A stretch of 13,070 bases of DNA from Chloroflexota bacterium (GCA_021812735.1 JAKAMV010000185.1:1-13070); one strand, 5' to 3'; numbered from the stretch's first letter, positions 1 through 6,068 are shown. Made by a program: numbers and translations. The notes: generated from the sequence alone by a model not told the origin.

Positions 1-2
1 CC

Positions 3-851
3 CGGATCGGAGACCGACGCGTCCTGGCGCTCGTGGCGGCGTTCCTGCGCGCCGGCATCCTCGGCGAGGATGGCGTCGAACGGGACACCGCCACCGGCAC
101 CCCGCAGGGCGGCATCCTCTCCCCGCTGCTCGCCAACATCGCCCTCTCGGTCCTCGACGAGCACTTCGTCGCGGCCTGGGCGGCAATGGGGGCGCACTCG
201 GGCGCGCGCCAACAGCGGCGGCGCACGGGGCTGGCCACGTATCGGCTCGTCCGCTATGCGGACGACTTCGTCGTGCTCGTGGCCGGCACCCGTGCCCACG
301 CCGAGGCGGTGCGCGACGAGGCCGCGGCGGTGCTGGCACCGATGGGCCTGCGCCTGTCCCCGGCCAAGACGAGGGTCGTCCACATCGACGAGGGTTTCGA
401 CTTCCTGGGCTTTCGCGTCAAGCGGCACCAGAAGCGGGGCACGGACCGGCGCTTCGTCTACACCTACCCGTCCAAGACGGCTCTCGCGACCGTCAAGGCG
501 AAGGTGCGGGCGCTGACCCGAGGGGCGACGGACCTCTCGCTCGCCATCCTCCTGCACCGGCTCAACCCGGTGCTCCGGGGATGGACCGCCTACTTCCGGC
601 ACGGCGTGTCGAAGCGGACCTTCAACTACCTGCGCGCCTTCGTCTGGCGCCGGGTTGTCTGCTGGCTCCGCCACAAGCACCGCCGGGCCAACTGGAAGCA
701 GCTGCGCCGGCGCTCCCTTCCGGGGTGGTGGCCGACGGAGGGTGAGGTGACCCTGTTCAACCCGGGCGCGGTGGTGGTCAGCCGCTACCGCTACCGGGGT
801 CGGAGTATCCCCTCGCCGTGGACCACAGCGAGTAGCAGGATCGGCAGGTGA
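3..851 (+). CDS. ltrA: Group II intron reverse transcriptase/maturase (5'-truncated by window edge)
   Basis: Intron-encoded protein that helps its own intron RNA fold and splice and copies it into DNA during retrohoming. The frame is open from the left edge (IGDRRVLALVAAFLRAGIL), so the GTG at 33 is internal and the gene really starts upstream. Visible RT blocks: GTPQGGILSPLLAN, the catalytic YADD box at 255-266, and FDFLGFRVK. The thumb/maturase domain X follows (LNPVLRGWTAYFRHG, then a basic WRRVVCWLRHKHRR stretch) and the protein ends after GRSIPSPWT. There is no zinc-finger HNH endonuclease at the C-terminus, so target cleavage would rely on another route, such as priming from nascent strands (family knowledge). 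The stop lies 22 nt before domain V, the usual layout. The frame overlaps by GTGA with an open frame leading into the transposase exon. Confidence 0.93.
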   Translation, partial: RIGDRRVLALVAAFLRAGILGEDGVERDTATGTPQGGILSPLLANIALSVLDEHFVAAWAAMGAHSGARQQRRRTGLATYRLVRYADDFVVLVAGTRAHAEAVRDEAAAVLAPMGLRLSPAKTRVVHIDEGFDFLGFRVKRHQKRGTDRRFVYTYPSKTALATVKAKVRALTRGATDLSLAILLHRLNPVLRGWTAYFRHGVSKRTFNYLRAFVWRRVVCWLRHKHRRANWKQLRRRSLPGWWPTEGEVTLFNPGAVVVSRYRYRGRSIPSPWTTASSRIGR

Positions 852-873
852 CGCCACGGGTTGAGGTCGTGGA

Positions 874-907
874 GAGCCGGATGCGTGGCAACACGCACGT
901 CCGGTTC
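874..907 (+). ncRNA. Group II intron domain V (catalytic hairpin)
   Basis: Exactly 34 nt. The lower stem pairs 874-880 (GAGCCGG) with 901-907 (CCGGTTC) and carries the catalytic AGC triad at 875-877. An upper stem GCGTG/CACGC (883-887 with 892-896) is capped by a GCAA tetraloop (888-891), and a two-nucleotide bulge A897-C898 lies opposite the A881-T900/T882-G899 pairs. Every hallmark of domain V is present with no compensating defects, so the ribozyme core looks intact. Confidence 0.95.
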
Positions 908-910
908 GGA

Positions 911-967
911 GGGCGGGCCGGGGAGACGGAACGGCCGAAAGGTCGTCACCGCGCCTCGGTCCGACCC
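911..967 (+). ncRNA. Group II intron domain VI with bulged branch-point A964
   Basis: Basal stem GGG(911-913)/CCC(965-967), then C914-G963 with A964 left unpaired as the branch-point adenosine. A 9-bp stem 915-923/954-962 (two G-U pairs) follows, then an inner stem CGG/CCG at 927-929/949-951. The distal hairpin ACGGCC/GGTCGT is closed by a GAAA tetraloop at 937-940. A964 is the 7th base from the intron 3' end at 970, as expected for the lariat branch point. The fold was drawn by hand; internal mismatches near 924-926, 930 and 947-948 are uncertain. Confidence 0.87.
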
Positions 968-970
968 TAC

Positions 971-1690
971 TACGTGAAAGTGCGGGACGCCGGTCGGGTG
1001 GTGTCGATGGCCTGTCTCGTGGCGATCGGGGTGGCCGCCTCGGGTGAACGGCGGGTGTTGGGCCTCGAGCTCGCCGCCGGCAACGACGAGGGCAACGCCT
1101 GGGCGGGCTTCGTGCGGAGCCTCCTGGAGCGCGGACTCACGGGGGTGCGGCTCGTCACCTCCGACGCCCACCGGGGGATCGTGGACGCCGTGCACGCCCA
1201 GCTCCTCGGCGCCGCCTGGCAGCGCTGTCGCGTGCACGCCACCCGCAACGCCCTCGATCTCGTGCCCCGCGGCAGCCAGGACATGGTGGCGGCCGCGGTC
1301 CGCAGCATCTTCGAGCAGCCCGACGAGCCCTCCGCCTCGGCGCAGCTGCGCCGGGTGGCGGATGGCCTGGCTCCCCGCTTCCCGGCCGTGGCGGACCTGC
1401 TGTTGGAGGCGGAGCCCGATCTGCTCGTCCACCTCACCTTCCCCGAGGCCCATCGTCGGCAGATCAGGAGCACCAATCCCCTGGAGCGCCTGAACAAGGA
1501 GATCAAGCGCCGGACCGCGGTGGTGGGCATCTTCCCCACCCGCGCGGCCGTGCTGCGCCTGGTGGGCATGGTGCTCGCCGAGCAGGACGACGAGTGGCAG
1601 GACGGCCGGCGTTACTTCAGCCCGGAGTCGATGGCCCTCATCGATGCCATCCCCAAGGAGGAGGTGCCGGCGCTGCTGATGGCGAGCTAA
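971..1690 (+). CDS. IS256-family (Mutator-like) DDE transposase, 3' exon
   Basis: C-terminal catalytic part of an IS256-family transposase, the enzyme that cuts and joins the IS ends. It begins at YVKVRDAGRVVSMACLVAIGV, the sequence that in this family follows the first catalytic Asp (consensus DATYVKVR). The second catalytic Asp is in VTSDAHRG (codon 1163-1165) and the catalytic Glu in STNPLERLNKEIKRR (codon 1484-1486). The CRVHATRNAL stretch between them is also typical. The C-terminus looks complete. Exon 1 is not present, so activity would need exact removal of the intron from the mRNA. The same frame is open back to a GTG at 848 through domains V and VI, so automated gene calls may start there; that N-terminus (about 41 residues) is intron RNA sequence and not transposase. 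Confidence 0.93.
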   Translation, partial: YVKVRDAGRVVSMACLVAIGVAASGERRVLGLELAAGNDEGNAWAGFVRSLLERGLTGVRLVTSDAHRGIVDAVHAQLLGAAWQRCRVHATRNALDLVPRGSQDMVAAAVRSIFEQPDEPSASAQLRRVADGLAPRFPAVADLLLEAEPDLLVHLTFPEAHRRQIRSTNPLERLNKEIKRRTAVVGIFPTRAAVLRLVGMVLAEQDDEWQDGRRYFSPESMALIDAIPKEEVPALLMAS

Positions 1691-1718
1691 GCAAGACGTG
1701 GGCGCGAGGATGCCGCGC

Positions 1719-1745
1719 TGTTACACCACGAACTGGGACTTGACC
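1719..1745 (+). repeat. Probable right terminal inverted repeat of the IS256-type element
   Basis: The stretch TGTTACACCACGAACTGGGA followed by CTTGACC, 28-54 nt past the transposase stop, resembles the terminal repeats of actinobacterial-type IS256 elements (TTACAC near the inner side, GGGACTTGACC at the outer end). The left copy is outside the window, so the match cannot be confirmed by pairing the two ends. Confidence 0.55.
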
Positions 1746-1827
1746 GCATCGAGGGCACCCAGGCCCGGGACGCGTACCGCCGGCGGGAGACGCGTAGGGC
1801 GATAGCGCCTGCATGGTGCGGCGGCGC

Positions 1828-1833
1828 TAGCCT
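1828..1833 (+). promoter_or_regulatory. Possible -10 element (TAGCCT) for ogt
   Basis: TAGCCT has the TANNNT form and is identical to the hexamer placed before the EamA gene. No convincing -35 hexamer is seen 17 nt upstream, so this is weak. If used, transcription would begin near 1840 and the hairpin at 1850-1899 would form at the very start of the ogt leader. Confidence 0.25.
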
Positions 1834-1849
1834 GTAGCGAGACGACGGC

Positions 1850-1899
1850 CCGCCAGCACGTCAGTCAGGGGCTGCGACGCCTCCGAGACGTGCTGGCGG
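1850..1899 (+). promoter_or_regulatory. Large stem-loop in the ogt leader region
   Basis: A perfect 13-bp stem, 1850-1862 (CCGCCAGCACGTC) with 1887-1899, encloses a 24-nt loop. The loop can extend the structure with GGGGC/GCCTC pairing at about 1868-1872 and 1879-1883. It ends about 8 nt before the purine-rich Shine-Dalgarno of ogt (near 1907-1912). No U-tract follows, so a rho-independent terminator is unlikely. It could be a leader regulatory structure, or a DNA operator read as an inverted repeat with half-sites spaced 24 nt apart. Confidence 0.5.
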
Positions 1900-1918
1900 C
1901 CCGGGTAGAGGTGGCACC

Positions 1919-2692
1919 ATGAAGGCACGATCGGCGCAGGACGGACCGCGTGACGCGGATGTGGAACGGAGGCTGCAGGCGGGCGATCCCCCGCCGGCTG
2001 GCCCAGCGCTGGCGGCCGAGCTCGCCGCGGCGCTCGCGCGGACGAGGACGGCGGTGGGCGCCTCCACGCCCCAGCGGGGCGCAGCGGGCGCGCCGTCGGT
2101 CAGCGCTCCCCTCCGGCGCAGACCCGTGATCCGAGATGGCCAGCCCGTGGCCGCGTTCATGCGGCATCCGGCGCCGTGGGGGCTCCTGCACGTCGCCGTC
2201 GGCGAGCGTGGCCTGGTCGCCATCGAGCTCGCCGCGGAGACGGACGACTTCGCCGCGGAGCTCGCGCAGCGCCTCGGCGGCGGTGTCGTCCCCGCTGGCC
2301 CCGGGATCCCCCAGCCTTGGCGAGAGACGCTGAGCGCGGCGGCCCGCCAGCTCGAGGAGTACTTCGCGGGCCGCCGCCCGGCCTTCTCCCTGCCCGTCGA
2401 CCTGCGCGCTTCGCCGTGGGACCGGCTCGTCCTCGACGCCACGCGGCGCGTCTCGTACGGCGAGGTGATGAGCTACGGGGAACTGGCACGTGCCATCGGC
2501 CGGCCACGGGCGGCGCGCGCGGTGGGGGGCGCGCTGGGACGCAACCCGATTCCATTGGTGATCCCCTGCCACCGGATCGTGGCCGCCGACGGGAGACTCG
2601 GCGGCTACGGCGGCGGGCATGGGACACGGGCCCGCATGCTCGACGTGAAGCGTTCGCTGTTGGCGCTCGAGGGAGTGCGGCTCGCGCGGTAG
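1919..2692 (+). CDS. ogt: Methylated-DNA--protein-cysteine S-methyltransferase (O6-alkylguanine repair)
   Basis: Suicide DNA-repair enzyme that moves the alkyl group from O6-alkylguanine (and O4-alkylthymine) onto its own cysteine. The active-site motif PCHR is at residues 216-219 with Cys217. Upstream are the helix-turn-helix region (SYGEVMSYGELARAIGRPRAARAVGGALGRNP, containing the arginine finger) and downstream GGYGGG. An N-terminal domain (about residues 78-170) precedes the catalytic domain as in Ogt/Ada C-terminal proteins. The ATG at 1919 has a GAGGTGG Shine-Dalgarno about 5 nt upstream. At 257 aa it is longer than the usual 160-180 aa: the first ~75 residues are a Pro/Ala/Arg-rich extension not typical of the family. 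An in-frame ATG at 2159 would give a normal-size protein but lacks the ribosome site. Monocistronic as far as seen. Confidence 0.93.
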   Translation: MKARSAQDGPRDADVERRLQAGDPPPAGPALAAELAAALARTRTAVGASTPQRGAAGAPSVSAPLRRRPVIRDGQPVAAFMRHPAPWGLLHVAVGERGLVAIELAAETDDFAAELAQRLGGGVVPAGPGIPQPWRETLSAAARQLEEYFAGRRPAFSLPVDLRASPWDRLVLDATRRVSYGEVMSYGELARAIGRPRAARAVGGALGRNPIPLVIPCHRIVAADGRLGGYGGGHGTRARMLDVKRSLLALEGVRLAR

Positions 2693-2723
2693 CGCGAGCG
2701 GTAGCGGGCCCGGTAGCGCGCCC
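2688..2723 (+). repeat. Three tandem 12-bp repeats across the ogt stop codon
   Basis: Units GGTAGCGCGAGC (2688-2699), GGTAGCGGGCCC (2700-2711) and GGTAGCGCGCCC (2712-2723). The period is a multiple of three and each unit carries TAG in the ogt frame, so the first copy supplies the ogt stop and the others repeat it. This looks like slippage-type expansion around the end of the gene. Confidence 0.85.
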
Positions 2724-2784
2724 GGCCGGCTCTGGCCGCGGCGGCGCAGCGACCGCCCCCACCCCTGGGGGGCCTATTGGCGGC

Positions 2785-3051
2785 CTACCAGTCGAACTCC
2801 CCGTCCTCGATGCGGGCCTGCTGCTCTTCCGTGAGCGCGGGCCAGAGCCCGTCCATCAGCTCCCGGATCTGGACCACGGCCTCTCGGTCGCCCTCCTGGT
2901 CGGCCGCGCGCAGCAATCGCGCCAGCTCCGCGTAGTCGGCGAGTGCCGCGTCGGGGTCCGCCTGGCGGACGGCCTGCGCGGCCGGGTCGGGCGCACCATC
3001 GATCGTCTCCCGCACCACATGGGACAGGCGGGGCTCCTCGGTTGCCGGCAT
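2785..3051 (-). CDS. Small acidic protein of unknown function (88 aa)
   Basis: Not recognised as a named family. The protein is acidic and predicted mostly helical: residues ~26-80 (AVRQADPDAALADYAELARLLRAADQEGDREAVVQIRELMDGLWPALTEEQQARI) read as two or three amphipathic helices, ending in EDGEFDW. No signal peptide, membrane segment or cysteine is visible. The ATG at 3051 is well supported by a strong GGAGGTG Shine-Dalgarno at 3062-3056, which is why I accept this short gene. It is convergent with ogt and lies downstream of the 3189-3605 gene on the same strand after a 137-nt gap. A TACGCT hexamer at 3095-3090 could be its -10 but is weak. Confidence 0.72.
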   Translation of the reverse strand: MPATEEPRLSHVVRETIDGAPDPAAQAVRQADPDAALADYAELARLLRAADQEGDREAVVQIRELMDGLWPALTEEQQARIEDGEFDW

Positions 3052-3188
3052 GCTGCACCTCCGTGAGAGCGGGGGCTTCCGCGGCCGACAGCGTACACGG
3101 GTCGCCCAGCTCCGGCCAGGGCCTGTCGGCCCGGATCGCGTCGCGGCCGCCCGAAGCGCCGGGATGAGCCGATCGTCGGACGGGCAGA

Positions 3189-3605
3189 TCAGAGGCGCGG
3201 CACGGGGCGCATCGGGTAGACGCCCACGACCACCCGCACCTCCGGGTCCATGGACAGCTCGACGCCGATCTCGCCCTGGCGCAGGAGCTCCTGCAGGAGT
3301 TCGGACTCGCGGCCCGGCAGGCCCAGGTAGACCGGGCCTTGCGGCGTCTCCACGCGCGAAACCTCGTCCGTCTCGCCACCGAGCTCGAAGCGGCGGCGCA
3401 GCTCGTGGAGCGGTACATAGGGCCGCGATTTGATGAATCGCCGCAGCTGGGCCGCGGTGCAGGCCCGCGCGAAGTGTTCGGCCTCCGAGACGCCATCTGG
3501 AACCGCGCCTGGAGGGAGCGGGTGCCCGGCGATCTCGGGCCCGTCGGCGGCGGGCCGGGTCGGGATGGCGGAAGGGTGGTGGATCTCGGTCACAGGCTCA
3601 TGCAT
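3189..3605 (-). CDS. Hypothetical protein (138 aa), function unknown
   Basis: No family recognised. The N-terminal ~35 residues are Pro/His-rich and probably disordered. Residues ~40-138 look folded: a helix (SEAEHFARACTAAQLRRFIKSR), then SRVETPQGPVYLGLPGRESELLQELLRQGEIGVELSMDPEVRVVVGVYPMRPV, which reads as a helix between beta strands. The ATG at 3605 is chosen over an in-frame TTG at 3641 because an extended -10 (TGCTATGAT) lies upstream at 3670-3662 and would leave a leader of about 50 nt. No clear Shine-Dalgarno is present. It lies between the M24 peptidase gene (stop 3775) and the small acidic-protein gene, all on the minus strand, but the gaps of 137-169 nt and its own promoter suggest separate transcription. 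Confidence 0.62.
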   Translation of the reverse strand: MHEPVTEIHHPSAIPTRPAADGPEIAGHPLPPGAVPDGVSEAEHFARACTAAQLRRFIKSRPYVPLHELRRRFELGGETDEVSRVETPQGPVYLGLPGRESELLQELLRQGEIGVELSMDPEVRVVVGVYPMRPVPRL

Positions 3606-3661
3606 ACGACGACGGCGCCGCAAGGTTCGGGCCCCGCGCAACGCGCTGCGCTCGCTGGCGG

Positions 3662-3670
3662 ATCATAGCA
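3662..3670 (-). promoter_or_regulatory. Extended -10 promoter (TGCTATGAT) for the 138-aa hypothetical gene
   Basis: On the minus strand, TATGAT (3667-3662) matches five of six positions of TATAAT and is preceded by TGC, giving an extended -10. No good -35 is found 17 nt upstream, which extended -10 promoters can lack. It lies just downstream of the M24 peptidase stop and is one of the few AT-leaning spots in this region. Confidence 0.45.
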
Positions 3671-3774
3671 CCGGGCCGCGGTGGCCCCTCCCCGGCGGCC
3701 CACCGGCCGCGCTGCCGCGGCGCCCGCGGGGGCTGCGACCGACGGCGTGCCGCGTCCCCTTCCGCGCGCCGCGC

Positions 3775-5061
3775 CTACGTGCCGCGCACCACCAGGAGCT
3801 CGCGCGGCGCCTCGTTGAGCACGTCCGGCCCGTCCGCGCCGCACACCACGATATCCTCGATGCGGGCCCCGTACCGGCCCTCGAGGTAGATCCCCGGCTC
3901 CACGCTGAACGCGTACCCCGCACGTAGGGGCTCCGCGTTGCCCGCCACGAGGTAGGGGTCCTCGTGTCCCTCGAGCCCGATGCCATGTCCGATGCGATGG
4001 ATGAACGCCGCCCCGTACCCGGCCGCCGCGATGATGGCGCGGCCGACGGCATCGATCCGTTCCGCGGCAACGCCCGGGCGCACCGCGGCCGTGGCCGCCG
4101 CCTGCGCGCGCCGCAGGACCTCGTAGAGCCGCTGAAACGCCTCGTCCGGGCCCAGGCCTTCCTCGCCGGTCACCCACAGCGTGCGCGTGATGTCGGATCC
4201 ATAACCCCGGTAGGAACCACCGATATCGAGCACGATCGGCTCCCCGGCCGCGATGCGGCGATCGGACGCCTCGTGATGGGGCGACGCCGAATGCGGTCCG
4301 CTGCCCACGATCGCGAACGCTGCGGTCTCGTGCCCTTCGTCGAGGAGCCGCTCGCGCACTTCGCGCGCCACGTCGGCCTCGGGCCGCCCGAGGAGCCGGC
4401 CCGCTGCGATCGCCAGCACGACCCGATCGGCGGCGTGGGCGGCTGCGCGCAGCAGCGCGATCTCGTCGGCATCCTTCGCCATACGCAGCGGGCGCAGCAC
4501 GTCCGACGCGAGCCCGAACGGGGTGCCTGGGAAGACGGCCTGGAGCCGTAAGACGAACGACGCCCAGAGCCGCTCGGAGACCAGCAGCCGCGGGACGGCG
4601 GTCGCCCCGGGCGCCGACCCGGCCGGGCGGTCATGTCGCGGTCCGGTGCTGCCCGGCGCTGCGGGCGAGGGCGCGCGCGACGCCACCAGCGCCGGCACGA
4701 GCGCGACCGGGTCCGCCGTCTCTTCCCAGGGGACCACACGTACGAGCCCGGCCGCGGCGGCCGGTGCGAGCGCCGCACGGGGGACCTCCAGGCGCGGCAC
4801 CAGCAGCGCGGGGGCGTCTGCGGTGGACAGCACGAGGAGCGTCAGCCGCTCGAGGTTCATGGCATCGTAGCCGGTCAGCCAGCGCAGGTCCGCGCCCACG
4901 CCAACCAGCAGGGCCAGGTCTCCTGTCCGAGACAGCGCCTCGCGCGCCGCGCCGAGCCGCGCAGCGAAGCGCGCAGGCGGGATGCCGAGCTCCGCCGTGG
5001 AGCCCTGGGTCACGCCGGTCGCGCCGCGCTCATGCGCCGCCGACCCAGTCATCGCCCGCAT
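3775..5061 (-). CDS. M24-family metallopeptidase (Xaa-Pro aminopeptidase/dipeptidase type)
   Basis: Pita-bread-fold peptidase expected to release N-terminal residues next to proline, using two metal ions, in the cytoplasm. With the ATG at 5061 the protein is 428 aa. An N-terminal creatinase-like domain (about 20-210, GADLRWLTGYDAMNLERLTLLVL) is followed by the catalytic domain. All five metal ligands are present: Asp in VLDIGG (~279), Asp in GSDITR (~290), His in RIGHGIGLEGHE (~359), Glu in SVEPGIYL (~388) and Glu in RIEDIVV (~402). A Pro/Gly-rich insert lies near residues 125-155. The open frame continues upstream for 66 codons, but that part is the shadow of the receiver-like gene. The start overlaps that gene by 32 nt (or 23 nt with ATG 5052); a GGAGG lies 13 nt before 5061. 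Last gene of the oxidoreductase operon; X-Pro peptides would feed proline to catabolism (inference). Confidence 0.9.
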   Translation of the reverse strand: MRAMTGSAAHERGATGVTQGSTAELGIPPARFAARLGAAREALSRTGDLALLVGVGADLRWLTGYDAMNLERLTLLVLSTADAPALLVPRLEVPRAALAPAAAAGLVRVVPWEETADPVALVPALVASRAPSPAAPGSTGPRHDRPAGSAPGATAVPRLLVSERLWASFVLRLQAVFPGTPFGLASDVLRPLRMAKDADEIALLRAAAHAADRVVLAIAAGRLLGRPEADVAREVRERLLDEGHETAAFAIVGSGPHSASPHHEASDRRIAAGEPIVLDIGGSYRGYGSDITRTLWVTGEEGLGPDEAFQRLYEVLRRAQAAATAAVRPGVAAERIDAVGRAIIAAAGYGAAFIHRIGHGIGLEGHEDPYLVAGNAEPLRAGYAFSVEPGIYLEGRYGARIEDIVVCGADGPDVLNEAPRELLVVRGT

Positions 5062-5440
5062 GTCGGGCCGCCAACCTCCCCACCCAGCCGCCCAGGACCT
5101 GCGGGCCGCTCGCGAAGAGGCGCCCATAGGCGTACACCTCCGACGCCCCCGCCGCCCGCGCCGCCTGCCGGCCCGCCCGATCGTCGTGCTGGCCGACGGC
5201 GACGACGGCCGTGCCCGCTTCAGCCGCGCGACGGATCGCAGCGAGTCCATCGTACGCACGGCTCGTCAGGTCGACGACCAGGCCGGCCGGCCGACGCGTC
5301 GCGTCCACCAGCCTCCGGTCGAGCGAGTCGAGGTCGCGCAGCAGCACCGCCCGCGCACCAGCGTCGCGGACGAGGCGGTCCAGGCGCGTCGCCCAGATCA
5401 GGTCGTCGGCAAGGATCGCGACGAGCGGGCCGCTGGTCAC
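5030..5440 (-). CDS. Atypical stand-alone receiver-fold (CheY-like) protein
   Basis: 136 aa, one domain. The spacing matches CheY: an acidic pair Asp12-Asp13 after the first strand (LVAILADDL), Asp57 at the phosphoacceptor position (GLVVDLTS), strand 4 AVVAVGQ, and GASEVYAYGRLF at the beta5 region. The conserved Thr/Ser of strand 4 is replaced (Val82/Gly83) and the conserved Lys before Pro-Phe is replaced by Tyr105, so it is an atypical or pseudo-receiver. It has no output domain and no histidine kinase is nearby. GTG start at 5440, 7 nt after the gamma-subunit stop; its 3' end overlaps the peptidase start. The operon position suggests a role linked to the oxidoreductase, but no function can be given. 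Confidence 0.8.
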   Translation of the reverse strand: MTSGPLVAILADDLIWATRLDRLVRDAGARAVLLRDLDSLDRRLVDATRRPAGLVVDLTSRAYDGLAAIRRAAEAGTAVVAVGQHDDRAGRQAARAAGASEVYAYGRLFASGPQVLGGWVGRLAARHAGDDWVGGA

Positions 5441-5447
5441 CGTGGCG

Positions 5448-6068
5448 CTAGGCCGCCGCGTGCTGGCCGGCCCGTTCGATCGCCGCGTTGGGGTCCGTGC
5501 CCGCCAACACCGCCTCGGCGTAGCGGCTGGCGAAGCGCCCCGCCGCCTCTTCCGGCACGATCTGCCGGATCTGGTCCGGCGTCAGCTCGTAACCGTAGCG
5601 CACCGCCGCGATGTTCTCCACGCGGTACTTGGCCGGCAGCGCCGCGGCGAGCGCCGCCTCGTCGAACGAGACGTTCGCCAGCCGCAGCAGCCGTCCCAGC
5701 GCGATCATGTTGCCGAAGAGGTCGCGCCCAAAGTGCTTCACGCCCAGCTCGAGGAACGGGATCTCTTCGGCGCGCTCCCCGGGCTTGGCGAGCCCGATGT
5801 CGCAGACCACGTAGTCGCTCTCCAGGTGGTTCGGACCGCGGTCCGCGAGGCGCAGCGTGACGTCTGCGTGCTCCACGACCGGGTTGGCGATCGGCTGGTC
5901 GGAGTATTTCAGGAACGCCTCGCTCATCCCGCCGCGGACGCTCGAGTCGTAGTCGTAGAGGAGCGTCACCTCGTAGCCCATGGCGCCCAGCAGCGTGGCC
6001 ATCGTGTTGCCGATGACCCGCACGCCCTGGCCACCGACGCCGTCGATGACGATCGCGCGCTCGGTCAT
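5448..6068 (-). CDS. 2-oxoacid:ferredoxin oxidoreductase, gamma subunit
   Basis: Gamma (PorG/KorC-type) subunit of a thiamine-diphosphate enzyme that oxidatively decarboxylates 2-oxoacids to acyl-CoA and passes electrons to ferredoxin. 206 aa. The Gly-rich GVGGQGV is at residues 10-16 near the N-terminus, followed by YDYDSSVRGGMSEAFLKYSDQPI and GRDLFGNMIALGRLL, all typical of the family. The ATG at 6068 overlaps the beta-subunit stop by 4 nt (ATGA), so translation is coupled. The upstream extension of the open frame is the shadow of the beta gene. The tail EAVLAGTDPNAAIERAG shares the motif AGTDPN with the tail of the ferredoxin subunit of the same operon. Confidence 0.92.
   Translation of the reverse strand: MTERAIVIDGVGGQGVRVIGNTMATLLGAMGYEVTLLYDYDSSVRGGMSEAFLKYSDQPIANPVVEHADVTLRLADRGPNHLESDYVVCDIGLAKPGERAEEIPFLELGVKHFGRDLFGNMIALGRLLRLANVSFDEAALAAALPAKYRVENIAAVRYGYELTPDQIRQIVPEEAAGRFASRYAEAVLAGTDPNAAIERAGQHAAA

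Larger units (their letters stand above)
1..970 (+). mobile_element. Group II intron, 3' part (ORF, domain V, domain VI, 3' splice site)
   Basis: The 3' portion of a retro-mobile group II intron: maturase ORF (domain IV), then domain V (874-907), then domain VI (911-967) and a 3' end in CTAC at 970. The 3' boundary is placed there because the bulged branch-point adenosine A964 is then the 7th nucleotide from the intron end, and because the next base starts the transposase codons TAC GTG AAA GTG (Tyr-Val-Lys-Val), which match the conserved IS256 sequence DATYVKVR. Exon- and intron-binding sites of domain I lie upstream of the window and cannot be judged. Active splicing is inferred from intact 3' RNA domains and an intact maturase C-terminus. 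Confidence 0.92.
1..1745 (+). mobile_element. IS256-family insertion sequence interrupted by a group II intron (right part)
   Basis: Composite element running off the left edge. The transposase 3' exon (971-1690) follows directly on the 3' end of a group II intron (1-970). Downstream of the transposase stop, a 25-27 nt stretch at about 1719-1745 resembles the right terminal inverted repeat of IS256-type elements. Exon 1 of the transposase, the left terminal repeat and the 5' half of the intron are not in the window, so the target duplication cannot be determined. The interruption is seen directly from the join; the right boundary is inferred. Confidence 0.8.

Noticed and set aside
33..33. GTG at 33 as the maturase start
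   Set aside because: The frame is open to the left edge and the upstream residues (IGDRRVLAL) are conserved RT sequence, so this codon is internal.
1730..1800. Open stretch reading ELGLDRIEGTQARDAYRRRETRR after the transposase, possibly the tail of a gene split by the IS
   Set aside because: It begins inside the presumed IS right end, is short, and matches no family I recognise; open frames this short are common at this GC content.
3661..3774. GC-rich hairpins (for example GGGCC…GGCCC) behind the M24 peptidase as a terminator
   Set aside because: Stems are short and no T-tract follows on the minus strand; similar pairing is found throughout this GC-rich sequence.
5062..5259. N-terminal 66-residue extension of the M24 peptidase
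   Set aside because: Arg/Gly-rich, unlike any peptidase N-terminus, and lies in a shifted frame over the well-formed receiver-like gene.
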